A stretch of 33,182 nucleotides of DNA from an uncultured Bacilli bacterium (GTDB lineage Bacteria; Bacillota_I; Bacilli_A; RF39; UBA660): contig CALVRI010000012.1 of NCBI GenBank assembly GCA_944358525.1, positions 1 through 33,182 of the forward strand. The letters are read 5' to 3'. Numbering within the stretch: the first letter of the stretch is position 1; each line of letters begins with the position of its first letter. The notes under the pieces are model-generated. The model was given only the letters and a program-made list of their open reading frames with translations. It was not told the DNA's origin and searched no databases. The translations under genes were made by a program, and so were the position numbers. Shown piece after piece: positions 9,124-17,251 of the stretch.

Positions 9124-10062
9124 ATGGAAACAAAAGAATTATATAATGAATTGAGAGATTTGCTATGTAATCAAGATAAGGCTTTAAAAGATCTTGTTTG
9201 GACTATAGCTAGAAATAGAAAATTGAATAGACCTAAAAATGCTTTATTGATAGGTGAACTAGGTAGTGGAAAAACTACAATGGTAGAATTAACTGCTCGT
9301 AAAATGGGTATACCTGTAGTTGGAATGTCAGGTTTTTTTACTCCACAAGGAGTAGAACCTATGGTTTTATATAATGCTTTTATGGGATTGTTTGCTGAAA
9401 ATAATCAAAAAGGATGTCAAGGAATTGTTTTGATTCATGATATGAAAGATGTTTTTCTATACGGAGGTTTTACTACTTTAAATTCTATAATTACTTCTGG
9501 TTCTTTTACTTATAATAATCATGTTATTGATGTTAAAAGTACTATGTTTATTGGTGAGATTGATAATAATGGTTTAGAAGATTGTTTTACTTCAAATCCT
9601 ATATATACAATTGATGATATAGATAAAGCAATTTATCCTTCGGTATGTAGTAGTGATGAGGTTACTGAAGTAATTAGCAATATAATAGATGTTTATGGTG
9701 GTGTTACTGATGAAGAAGTAGATAGTAATATGTTTAATGATCAATATAGGGAAGCATTAAAAAAGACTTTTTTATCTCCAGAGTGCAGTAAAGTATTTAA
9801 TAAAAAAATTTTTATGGATGCGATTGGTTTTGAGGATATTAAAAAAGCCTTAAATTCTCCAGTATCAGAATTACAAACATATAGTGATGATTTATGTGAA
9901 GAATATATTTCATCACCGCAATTTATAAATTCAGTGGCTGGACATATCAGTGAGAGTTTAGTTGGTTTACATGATTTAGATGATGCCGTTAGAGATGTAT
10001 CTAGAATAGATAGTAAAAGGAAGATTAAGGTTTATAAAGAGAATTCTTTATTAAAATTATAG
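9124..10062 (+). CDS. ClpX-like AAA+ protein, degenerate (second paralogue)
   Basis: A 312-residue paralogue of the preceding gene, alike along its whole length: NQDKALKDLVW at the N-terminus, Walker A GELGSGKTT at residues 44-52, GIVLIHDMKD as the Walker B strand, FIGEIDNNG, then ALNSPVSELQTYSDDL and VAGHISESLVGLHDL at the end. It shares the same departures from active AAA+ unfoldases: His105-Asp106 for Asp-Glu, no sensor-2 arginine, and a lysine where PEFxxR of ClpX or HslU would supply an arginine (SPECSKVFNKK). GFFTPQGVEPMVLYNAF occupies the place of the ClpX pore-1 region but lacks its aromatic residue. A strong ribosome binding site (CGGAGGT) lies just upstream. The two proteins may form a heteromer; this is inference from the tandem arrangement. 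Confidence 0.7.
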   Translation: METKELYNELRDLLCNQDKALKDLVWTIARNRKLNRPKNALLIGELGSGKTTMVELTARKMGIPVVGMSGFFTPQGVEPMVLYNAFMGLFAENNQKGCQGIVLIHDMKDVFLYGGFTTLNSIITSGSFTYNNHVIDVKSTMFIGEIDNNGLEDCFTSNPIYTIDDIDKAIYPSVCSSDEVTEVISNIIDVYGGVTDEEVDSNMFNDQYREALKKTFLSPECSKVFNKKIFMDAIGFEDIKKALNSPVSELQTYSDDLCEEYISSPQFINSVAGHISESLVGLHDLDDAVRDVSRIDSKRKIKVYKENSLLKL

Positions 10063-10064
10063 AT

Positions 10065-10862
10065 ATGGAAAAATATCAAGAAGTAGAAAGAAGTATTATT
10101 AAAAAATTTAGACCATCTATATGGCATAATTTTGTTAAAGCAGTTAGTAATTATGATTTGATTAGTGAAAATGATAAGATAGCTGTTTGTATAAGTGGTG
10201 GTAAAGATTCTTTTTTGCTTGCTAAATGTTTAGAAGAACTTCAAAAACATGGAAAGATTAAATTTGATTTAGAATATGTTATCATGAATCCAGGGTATAC
10301 TGATGAGATTTTAAATAAAATTAAGGATAATTTAAAGATTTTGAATATAAATGCCCATATATTTGAAAGCCCTATTTTTAAAATTATTAGTAAAGAAAAA
10401 AATCCTTGTTATTTATGTGCGAAAATGCGAAGAGGATATTTGTATAATTATGCTAAGGAACTTGGATGTAATAAAATAGCATTAGGTCATCATTTTGATG
10501 ATGTTTTAGAAACTATTTTAATGAATTTAATATATAATGGTATGTATGCGGGAATGATGCCTAAACTTAAAAGTGATAATTTTGAGGGTATGGAACTTAT
10601 TAGACCTTTATATTTAATTAGAGAAGATAATATTTTAGATTGGGTCAAATATAATAATTTATCATTTATTGATTGTGCGTGCAGTGTTACTAAAAGAGAT
10701 AAAGGAAAACGTAAAGAGATGAAAGAATTAGTTAAAACTTTGAAAGAATATTATGCAGATGCAGATAGGAATATATTTAAATCTTTAAGTAATGTTAAAT
10801 TAGATAAGGCTATAACATACTTTGAAGATGGTAAAATGTATAATTTTTTGGATAAATACTAA
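10065..10862 (+). CDS. TtcA-family tRNA thiolation protein (PP-loop ATPase)
   Basis: A 265-residue PP-loop protein of the TtcA/TtuA group, which activates a tRNA base with ATP and replaces oxygen by sulfur; TtcA makes 2-thiocytidine at position 32. The PP-loop SGGKDS is at residues 44-49. Cys115 and Cys118 (CYLC) and a later Cys204-Ala-Cys206 are placed like the iron-sulfur ligands of TtcA, and LGHHFDDVLETILMNLIYNG is the family signature. A C-terminal KGKRKEMKELV segment resembles Firmicutes members. It starts two bases after the AAA+ gene stop, with no clear ribosome binding site, so it is probably translationally coupled. Which exact tRNA position is modified cannot be decided from the sequence. 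Confidence 0.85.
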   Translation: MEKYQEVERSIIKKFRPSIWHNFVKAVSNYDLISENDKIAVCISGGKDSFLLAKCLEELQKHGKIKFDLEYVIMNPGYTDEILNKIKDNLKILNINAHIFESPIFKIISKEKNPCYLCAKMRRGYLYNYAKELGCNKIALGHHFDDVLETILMNLIYNGMYAGMMPKLKSDNFEGMELIRPLYLIREDNILDWVKYNNLSFIDCACSVTKRDKGKRKEMKELVKTLKEYYADADRNIFKSLSNVKLDKAITYFEDGKMYNFLDKY

Positions 10863-10894
10863 ATGGTAAATATTGTTAACTTTTGTAAAGATAC

Positions 10895-10923
10895 TAGTCA
10901 AACTAAAATATATATGATATAAT
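10895..10923 (+). promoter_or_regulatory. Promoter of the 6S RNA gene
   Basis: TAGTCA (10895-10900), a 17-base spacer and TATAAT (10918-10923) with extended TG at 10915-10916. The predicted +1, near G10930, is exactly the first base of the RNA's closing stem. Confidence 0.75.
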
Positions 10924-10929
10924 TTAATT

Positions 10930-11097
10930 GTCTAAAAGAAGAATACCGCTATGAAAAACCTACTAAGTATAACGATTGGGAATCTAATTCGTTGGTGGTG
11001 TAGAATACTTTATTTTATTAAAGGATCCTAAAGCTGATGATGTGATGCCCACCTGGGAGATCAGGTTTTTAATTCGTTAAGGTTTCTCTTTTGGACT
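10930..11097 (+). ncRNA. ssrS: Probable 6S RNA
   Basis: An RNA of about 168 bases lies in the 534-base gap after the TtcA gene. Its ends close by a 9-bp stem (GTCTAAAAG 10930-10938 with CTTTTGGAC 11088-11096). Further pairings build a rod: AAAAACCT (10954-10961) with AGGTTTTT (11063-11070), GGTGG (10994-10998) with CCACC (11049-11053), and an apical CTTTA/TAAAG hairpin. The segment CCCACCTGGGAGATCAGGTT resembles the conserved 3' central-bubble hairpin of 6S RNA. From memory, one B. subtilis 6S gene also lies beside aspS, which agrees with this position. 6S RNA binds the housekeeping RNA polymerase by mimicking an open promoter. A different structured RNA is not excluded. Confidence 0.7.
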
Positions 11098-11107
11098 TTG
11101 CTTATAT

Positions 11108-11141
11108 AAAAGTCCTTTGAATTTTTTCAAAGGACTTTTTT
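11108..11141 (+). terminator. Terminator of the 6S RNA transcript
   Basis: AAAAGTCCTTTGAA (11108-11121) pairs with TTCAAAGGACTTTT (11126-11139) around a TTTT loop, running into further T residues. It is a perfect 14-bp stem, the strongest terminator in the window. Confidence 0.9.
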
Positions 11142-11359
11142 GCATACTAGGAATTTGCTTTATTAAAATAATTTTTCAGTAAATTTAAACATTTGTTTTG
11201 CATGGTTAAATTTAATTTATTTTACACATATAATATAGAGATAATAGATCTATTATTTTTATATTATTTAAATAGAAGTTTATATTTTTAATATTTATCA
11301 TTAAAAATATGAAAAAAGTTAAATTTTTACAATTTTATGTAGGTTGATTGCCATATTTG
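11142..11359. other. AT-rich non-coding region with two dyads before the adhesin
   Basis: No gene is visible here. It holds a perfect 16-bp palindrome, ATAATAGATCTATTAT (11241-11256), and an 11-bp inverted repeat (ATATTTTTAAT 11282-11292 with ATTAAAAATAT 11300-11310). A possible second promoter is TATAAT at 11229-11234, with TTAAAT 17 bases upstream. The dyads lie 50-120 bases before the adhesin -10 and could be operator sites. Confidence 0.5.
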
Positions 11360-11368
11360 TGATATAAT
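11360..11368 (+). promoter_or_regulatory. Extended -10 promoter of the adhesin-sortase operon
   Basis: TGATATAAT at 11360-11368 is an extended -10. The sequence 17 bases upstream (TAGGTT) is a poor -35, so the promoter may depend on the TG extension or on an activator. It lies about 20 bases before the ribosome binding site GTGAGGAG. Confidence 0.65.
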
Positions 11369-11396
11369 AAGTGGCACGACAGAAAGTGAGGAGAGT

Positions 11397-14300
11397 ATGA
11401 GGTTTAAAAACTGTCTAGGGGTGGCATGTTTTATACTAGTGCTTTTTGTCAGTTGTTTTTTAAATGGAGGTATTAATCAAAACTCTGATTTAAAGATGAC
11501 TTCAAATGAGAGCGGTATTAGTACAGCTCTTAATGGCAACCAGATTAGCACAAATTTTAATAACAACCAGATTAGCACACAAAACTTAATGACTTCACAA
11601 TTTGCTCGTGAAGTAAACCATGATTTAGCAGATTATCTAATTCCTGAAAATAGTTATTTTGCCATTAATGGTCAAGAACTTGATGAAAATATAACTGTTA
11701 ATTATGGAGATGCGATTGACGTTCATTTAGAATGGTCTTTGCCTAATACTGAAAGGTGGACAACAGATGATGTTTTCACATATCAATTACCTAAAGGTTT
11801 TGAATTTACAAATGTGCAAAATGGACCAGTTAGAAATGAAAGTGGTCAAACTGTTGGTGTTTATACCATAACTAATAATGAAGTAATGATTCAGTATACT
11901 GATGAGAACTTTGTAAAATTAAGTAATATTGTAGGGGCATTAAATGTATCAGGTAAAATTACCGAAAGTTCTTATAACAGTGGTGATGGAGGAATTATTG
12001 ACTTAAATATACCTGGTGTTGGTCATATTTTAGTTAATGTTAATCCAACTAGTGCTTTAAGAATTAATAAATCAGTTACAAAAATTGATACAGATACTTA
12101 TGAATTTAATGTTGTAGTAAGATCTATAACTGATAATACAAATGTAGTAATTACTGATACAATGGGTAAATATTTAGAACTTATTAATAATTCACTTAAA
12201 ATTACTAATAATGGTTCTATAATGACTGATGGAGTTAAACTTACTATTAATTCATCATTAAATTTTGTTTATGAAATAGAAAAACTAAATAAAGGTGATG
12301 AGGTAGTTATAACTTATCAAGTTAATGTTTTAGATGGAGGTTTTATTAGTAACTCTACTGATAATGATTTAAGAAATACAGCTAGTGTTAAAAGCGACGA
12401 ATTACCTAATGGTATTTCAGCTAGTGCATTAGTTACTACTAAAAAAGCTAGTTTAAGTAAAAGTGGTAGTTATAACATTAGTGATAATACAGTTACATGG
12501 ACTATCATTGTAAAACCTGGAGAAAAGGGTGTAACTTTAGAGGATATTATTTCAGACGATCAAGAAATTACTGGTAACATCAAAGTTGAAGAGAGTGATA
12601 ATGGTTCAACCTATTATGATTCTGAGTTAGTAATAACGGTTTCTGATTTAGAAAAAGGTTATACTTTTACTGCTGATTCTACAGGTAATAAAGCTTATAG
12701 AATTACTTTTAAAACTAAAGCTACAACAACTGGGGCTACTCAGTTATATAATAAAGCTACTATTTATGTTGGAGATAGTGATCATGTAGATAAAGATGCT
12801 ACTGTAGGTCTTGTTCCAGGTGTAAATATTGATAAAACTGTTTCTAGTGCAGATGATAGAGAAGGCATTATTAATTGGAATACAAGAGTAACTATTCCTA
12901 ATATTGATAATAATTTAAAATATACTATCTTTAAAGATGTTTTAGGTACAGGTCTTACTTTAGTAAAAGATTCAGTTAAAGTAAATGGCCAAACAATAGA
13001 TGAAACCACAAATTATAAACTTGAAATAACTGATAATGGATTTAATATTGATTTTGGAAAAATTAATCCTGGACAAATATTTGATATATCTTATCAAACA
13101 GAATTTGATAACAGCGAATCTCAAAAATTTACAAATACTGCGACAGTAAGTGTAAATGGTGAGGAAAAGTCAGATACTGCTGAGTACAATTACAATAAGA
13201 AGAGTAATTATATTCAAAAGAAAGTAACTACATCTGAGGATAGTTTTAGTAAAACTGGAATTGCTAGATGGGAAATTACAATCGACAGATTACCTAAAAA
13301 TGTAACGGATGCTTTTGTTACGGATGTTATTCCAGAGGGTATGGAATTCATTGAAAATTCTGCTAAGATTGTTATTAATAATAATACTTATGATCTTGCT
13401 GTTATTCCAAATAATAATAAATTAATATTCAATTTGGATAATTATATGGCAAGTCTAGATCAAGGTAGTGCGACAATTTATTACGAAACTAGATTAATCG
13501 ATATATTTAGTGAACAAAAAAAATATACAAATAAAGCAAATATTACAATTGATGATGAGACTTATCCAGATGTTGAAGCTTCTATCACAGGGCAAGTTAC
13601 TAATTTATTAAGTAAAACTGCTGTTTATAATACTTCTACAGCGCCTTTAGTTGAATATACAATTAAAGTTAATGAAGGAGCAGCTGATATTTCACCAACT
13701 TCTAATAAACTTAGATTAGAAGATCAAATGGGAAGTGCAATTGAGTTTGTCAGAGGTTCATTAAACATTGATGGAGAAGCAGCAGATAGTGATAGTTATA
13801 CTTGGGATAGTGAAAATAGGGTATTAATTATTAATGTTCCAGATGAAACTTCTTTAACGATAACATATCAAGCGCTTGTAACCTTAATTCCTGGTGATGA
13901 ACTTAATGATGAAAATGCCTTTAATAGAGTTAATTTAGATGGATATGATGAAAATCAAGCTGAATCTGAATGGATTATTAAAGGTGAGGTTTTAGAAAGT
14001 AACGCATCATCTTCTAGCGATTCAGCAACACTTAGAGTTTATAAACACAAAGAAGGAGATGCAAATACACCACTTGCAAATGTAAAATTTAATTTATATG
14101 AAGTAGAATTTACAGTAGAAGATGGGGTATTTAATTTTACTGGTGAAGAAACATTAGTTAATAGTTTAACAACAGCTTCAGATGGATTTGCTAATTTTAC
14201 AGGTCTTAATTATGACCGTGTTTATAAATTAGTGGAAACAGAAACATTAAATGATTATATTATAAATAGTGTGCCATATTATTTTGTATTTCCTGGCAAT

Positions 14301-15497
14301 GATAATATAACTTATCCAGACTATGTTGATGGTGGTTATGAAATAACTAAATATGATCAATTGCAAATTGGAACTGTAGAAATTGGTAATGAATATTCAT
14401 TTTTAGATATTAATATTAGTAAAGTTTGGGAAGATCATGATTATTCAAAAAGACCAGATTCAATTACAGTATATTTGAAACGTAATGGTGAATATGTTAT
14501 AGAAAATGGTCAAAAGAAATCAGTTACTTTGAGTAGCAGTAATAATTGGCAGGCTTCTTTTGAAGGTTTAGTTAAGTATGATGATAATCATAATCGTTAT
14601 AAATATACAATAGAAGAAGCAGTACCAGAGCATTATCAAGATGAATATAATGAATCATTTACTATTGATGAGGAAAATTGGATAATTACCAATACTTTAG
14701 ATGATAGTAGTTTGACTATTAGTAAAGTTGTGGCTGGTAATGCGGGCGATAAAGATAAGGAATTTACATTTAAGGTTATTTTAACTGATAAAAATGGAAA
14801 TCCTTTAGAAAATGAGTTTTTCTATAATGGTTCTAAAGAAGGTATCATTAAATCAGGAGATACTGTAAAATTAAAACATGGAGAGTCTATTATAATTAAT
14901 GGTTTACCAGTAGAAACTAATTATGAAGTTATAGAATTAGAGGCTAATAGTGATAGATATGAAACAACTGCAACTAATGATAAAGGTACTATTGATTTTG
15001 ATGAGAATAAAGTAGTATTTACTAATACTAAAAATGAAGGAAGTCTAACGATTGATAAAACGGTCGGTGGTAATAGTGGAGAGACTGATAGATACTTTAA
15101 TTTTAAGGTTATATTATTTGATAAAGATGGTAATGTTTTAGAAGGTATATATAATTATACTGGAAGTAAAATAGGAACTATTAAATCTGGAGATATAATT
15201 AGATTAAAGCATGGTGAATCGATTACTATTACTGGACTACCTGTAGGAGCAAGCTATGAAGTTATTGAACTTGAAGCTAATAGCGATGGTTATACTACTA
15301 AAATTACTAATGGTAATGGAATTATTGGACTTGATGGAAATATTTCTTCATTTATGAATTATAAGGATATATTTAAGAAATATGAAAAATCTAATATTCC
15401 ACAAACTGGTGGTAGTGATAATACTTCCATTTATGGAATTTTAACTTTAGTTTTTGGAATACTTGGCATATGTTTAGTTAAAAAAGTACGTGCTTAG
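11397..15497 (+). CDS. Large sortase-anchored surface adhesin with CnaB-type domains
   Basis: A 1366-residue surface protein. A signal peptide covers residues 1-26 (MRFKNC, then a hydrophobic core). An N-terminal adhesin-like domain runs from about 75 to 225, followed by several DUF11-like beta domains (about 225-870) with recurring phrases such as ITDTM, FVTDVIPEGMEFIENS and YTIFKDVLGTG. A SpaA/CnaB domain starts near 873 (ATLRVYKHKEGDANTPLANV). A second CnaB starts near 1000 (NISKVWEDHD, with YTIEEAV and IITNTLD, placed as isopeptide partners). Two near-identical 111-residue repeats cover 1104-1325. The C-terminus has IPQTGG at about 1334, a hydrophobic helix and a KKVRA tail, a sortase signal. 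The next gene is a sortase overlapping by 8 bases. The likely role is adhesion or display; the ligand is unknown. Confidence 0.9.
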   Translation: MRFKNCLGVACFILVLFVSCFLNGGINQNSDLKMTSNESGISTALNGNQISTNFNNNQISTQNLMTSQFAREVNHDLADYLIPENSYFAINGQELDENITVNYGDAIDVHLEWSLPNTERWTTDDVFTYQLPKGFEFTNVQNGPVRNESGQTVGVYTITNNEVMIQYTDENFVKLSNIVGALNVSGKITESSYNSGDGGIIDLNIPGVGHILVNVNPTSALRINKSVTKIDTDTYEFNVVVRSITDNTNVVITDTMGKYLELINNSLKITNNGSIMTDGVKLTINSSLNFVYEIEKLNKGDEVVITYQVNVLDGGFISNSTDNDLRNTASVKSDELPNGISASALVTTKKASLSKSGSYNISDNTVTWTIIVKPGEKGVTLEDIISDDQEITGNIKVEESDNGSTYYDSELVITVSDLEKGYTFTADSTGNKAYRITFKTKATTTGATQLYNKATIYVGDSDHVDKDATVGLVPGVNIDKTVSSADDREGIINWNTRVTIPNIDNNLKYTIFKDVLGTGLTLVKDSVKVNGQTIDETTNYKLEITDNGFNIDFGKINPGQIFDISYQTEFDNSESQKFTNTATVSVNGEEKSDTAEYNYNKKSNYIQKKVTTSEDSFSKTGIARWEITIDRLPKNVTDAFVTDVIPEGMEFIENSAKIVINNNTYDLAVIPNNNKLIFNLDNYMASLDQGSATIYYETRLIDIFSEQKKYTNKANITIDDETYPDVEASITGQVTNLLSKTAVYNTSTAPLVEYTIKVNEGAADISPTSNKLRLEDQMGSAIEFVRGSLNIDGEAADSDSYTWDSENRVLIINVPDETSLTITYQALVTLIPGDELNDENAFNRVNLDGYDENQAESEWIIKGEVLESNASSSSDSATLRVYKHKEGDANTPLANVKFNLYEVEFTVEDGVFNFTGEETLVNSLTTASDGFANFTGLNYDRVYKLVETETLNDYIINSVPYYFVFPGNDNITYPDYVDGGYEITKYDQLQIGTVEIGNEYSFLDINISKVWEDHDYSKRPDSITVYLKRNGEYVIENGQKKSVTLSSSNNWQASFEGLVKYDDNHNRYKYTIEEAVPEHYQDEYNESFTIDEENWIITNTLDDSSLTISKVVAGNAGDKDKEFTFKVILTDKNGNPLENEFFYNGSKEGIIKSGDTVKLKHGESIIINGLPVETNYEVIELEANSDRYETTATNDKGTIDFDENKVVFTNTKNEGSLTIDKTVGGNSGETDRYFNFKVILFDKDGNVLEGIYNYTGSKIGTIKSGDIIRLKHGESITITGLPVGASYEVIELEANSDGYTTKITNGNGIIGLDGNISSFMNYKDIFKKYEKSNIPQTGGSDNTSIYGILTLVFGILGICLVKKVRA
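14705..15370 (+). repeat. Tandem 333-base repeat in the adhesin gene
   Basis: Two adjacent units of 333 bases (111 codons) encode closely similar domains beginning SSLTISKVVAG and GSLTIDKTVGG, each with KVIL, IKSGD, LKHGES and YEVIELEANSD. They are in frame and near identical in protein sequence, but clearly diverged in DNA, so the duplication is not recent. They resemble the DUF7601-type stalk domains of Firmicutes pilins. Confidence 0.8.
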
Positions 15498-16164
15498 AAA
15501 AGTATTGGTAGTATTATGTTTTATCATTTGTCTAATATTTTTAAGTTTATTTACTTTAGAATATTTAGACAAACAAGAAGGGGAGAACTTTTATAAAAAT
15601 GTTCTCCCTTCTAATAATTTAATTGACATTGATAAATTAAAAAACGAGTATGATGAAGCTATAGGGTATATTGAAATTCCTAATACTAATATATCTTATC
15701 CAATTATGCAGGGAGAAGATAATAATTATTATTTAAAACATTTACCTAATGGTGATAGTAATAAAATTGGATCTATTTTTATAGATTATAGAAATAATGA
15801 ATTTAACGATCAAAATACAATTATATATGGGCATAATTTTAATAATGGTACAATGTTTAGTGATTTATTAAATTATAAATCGGATGATTTTTATAAAAAT
15901 CATTCAAAATATGCTATTTATGTAAGTGATAGAAAAATGGAAGTAGAAATTTTTGGAGTATATGTATTAGATGTAACCAAAGAAAAAATACCTATTAATT
16001 TTGAAACTTTAGATGTTTTTAATGATTACATAGATAAGATAATGGAGAATAATCTTATTAAAAGTAATTTTGAAATTAATGAAAACGATAGATTAGTTTC
16101 TTTATGTACATGTGCGAATGGTTCATGGAAAAATAGATTGATTGTCGTTGGAAAAGTTATATAA
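15490..16164 (+). CDS. srtB: Class B sortase
   Basis: A transpeptidase of 224 residues with an N-terminal membrane anchor (about residues 4-24) and an extracellular catalytic domain. It cuts a C-terminal sorting signal and joins the protein to peptidoglycan or to another subunit. The class B layout is visible: GYIEIPNTNISYPIMQ, GSIFIDYRNNEF, the catalytic His in IIYGHNFNNGTMF, the catalytic Cys in SLCTC and the Arg in NRLIVVG. The start is GTG 15490, eight bases inside the adhesin gene, with no ribosome binding site of its own; coupled translation is likely. The adjacent adhesin ends in IPQTGG, so it is the obvious substrate, although class B enzymes more often use NPQTN-like signals. Confidence 0.9.
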   Translation: MLRKVLVVLCFIICLIFLSLFTLEYLDKQEGENFYKNVLPSNNLIDIDKLKNEYDEAIGYIEIPNTNISYPIMQGEDNNYYLKHLPNGDSNKIGSIFIDYRNNEFNDQNTIIYGHNFNNGTMFSDLLNYKSDDFYKNHSKYAIYVSDRKMEVEIFGVYVLDVTKEKIPINFETLDVFNDYIDKIMENNLIKSNFEINENDRLVSLCTCANGSWKNRLIVVGKVI

Positions 16165-16168
16165 AATA

Positions 16169-16200
16169 TAGCCTAACTTTTAATGTTAGGCTATTTATTT
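16169..16200. terminator. Bidirectional terminator between srtB and rnhC
   Basis: TAGCCTAAC (16169-16177) pairs with GTTAGGCTA (16185-16193), a perfect 9-bp stem with a 7-base loop. T-rich sequence follows on both strands, so it can stop the sortase transcript and the convergent rnhC transcript. The rnhC stop codon begins two bases after the stem. Confidence 0.85.
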
Positions 16201-17148
16201 TTGGATTAATTCTTTGATTTTTTCAGTGTTTTTAAAATTGGTTTTTGCTATTTCATTTAAAATATTAATGCCGTGTTCTTTTACTAATTTAGCACCGACT
16301 TCATCGACTATTGATCCAGCGCCTTTAGGTAGTGTGTAATTATATTTTTTAGAAAGTTTATCAATTTCTTTAATAAAGATATACCTACTGATGATGGCTG
16401 AACAAGCAACGGATAAGCATTGGTCTTCGGCTTTGGTAATAAAAGTAATATTTCTTTGAACATTAGGCATTTGTTTTAAATAATTATAATAAACATATTT
16501 TTCAGCAAATTGGTCAACAACAATATAATCATATTGTTTATATTGTTTTGTCATTTCTATTAAAACTTTATTATGTAAAATAGCTTTCATGGCATTCATA
16601 TTGTATTTACTATGTTTTTGATTATATTCTTTATTGCTTAAGGTCATGGTGTAATATGGTATTTTTTTTATGATTTGTGGAGTTATTTTTAAAATTTGTT
16701 CATCGGTTAATTTTTTAGAATCTTTAACGCCTAAACTTTCTAAAAATGGTATATTTTCTTTAGTAACATAAGATGCTGTTACAACAATTGGTCCAAAATA
16801 GTCTCCGGTTCCAACTTCATCTGAGCCAATAGTGTTTGCATAGTAGACTTTAGAATTTTTTTTTGTTTCTTTTTTTTCATTACTGGCTACTTTCATATCA
16901 ATCTTTTTATTTGGATTTAAATTTTTTTCCATTTGTGACCATAGATTTGCATCTATATCTGCGCTTATACCTTGAAAGACGGCTTTTCCTGATTGGTATA
17001 ATGTTACAACGGTGTCAGCCTCATCGGCTTGAAAGACAGCATAAGGTGGGGTTTTAATTCTTTTTTTATCTTCAAAATATTCGTTCATTTTATTCATTGT
17101 ATTTTCACTGACTTTTAATGTTATTGTTTTTACTGGTTCTTTTTTCAT
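16195..17148 (-). CDS. rnhC: Ribonuclease HIII
   Basis: It cleaves the RNA strand of RNA-DNA hybrids. The 317-residue protein has the HIII-specific N-terminal TBP-like domain (about 1-85; ITLKVSENTMNKMNEYF and GKAVFQGISAD) and the catalytic fold from about 95. The signature GSDEVGTGDYFGPIVVTASY holds the catalytic Asp-Glu pair, followed by GVKDSKKLTDEQI, IVVDQFAEKY and ACSAIISRYIFIKEID. I start it at ATG 17148 because AGGTGA (minus strand, 17159-17154) is five bases upstream; upstream in-frame ATGs would precede or overlap that site. RNase HIII with neighbouring cvpA is a common Bacilli arrangement, although here the two are divergent. Confidence 0.95.
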   Translation of the reverse strand: MKKEPVKTITLKVSENTMNKMNEYFEDKKRIKTPPYAVFQADEADTVVTLYQSGKAVFQGISADIDANLWSQMEKNLNPNKKIDMKVASNEKKETKKNSKVYYANTIGSDEVGTGDYFGPIVVTASYVTKENIPFLESLGVKDSKKLTDEQILKITPQIIKKIPYYTMTLSNKEYNQKHSKYNMNAMKAILHNKVLIEMTKQYKQYDYIVVDQFAEKYVYYNYLKQMPNVQRNITFITKAEDQCLSVACSAIISRYIFIKEIDKLSKKYNYTLPKGAGSIVDEVGAKLVKEHGINILNEIAKTNFKNTEKIKELIQK

Positions 17149-17165
17149 AAACATCACCTGTAAAT

Positions 17166-17194
17166 ATTTTAACATATTTCTATTTTCATAACAA
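17166..17194 (-). promoter_or_regulatory. Promoter of rnhC
   Basis: On the minus strand, TTGTTA (17194-17189), a 17-base spacer and TAAAAT (17171-17166), with TG one base before the -10. The predicted +1 is close to the ribosome binding site at 17159-17154. Confidence 0.7.
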
Positions 17195-17216
17195 TAAAAC
17201 TTTACTTTTTACTTAT

Positions 17217-17225
17217 TGGTATAAT
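17217..17225 (+). promoter_or_regulatory. Extended -10 promoter of cvpA-trx
   Basis: TGGTATAAT at 17217-17225 with no convincing -35. It is divergent from the rnhC promoter, with the two -10 boxes about 50 bases apart. Confidence 0.6.
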
Positions 17226-17251
17226 ATAATTAATAAGGAAGGGGATAATAT

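Noticed and set aside
14705..15370. CRISPR or recent DNA duplication in the adhesin
   Set aside because: The two units are in-frame protein repeats with diverged codons; there are no short direct repeats with unique spacers.
16863..17057. Plus-strand ORF inside rnhC
   Set aside because: A hydrophobic antisense shadow of the RNase HIII N-terminal region, with no start signals.
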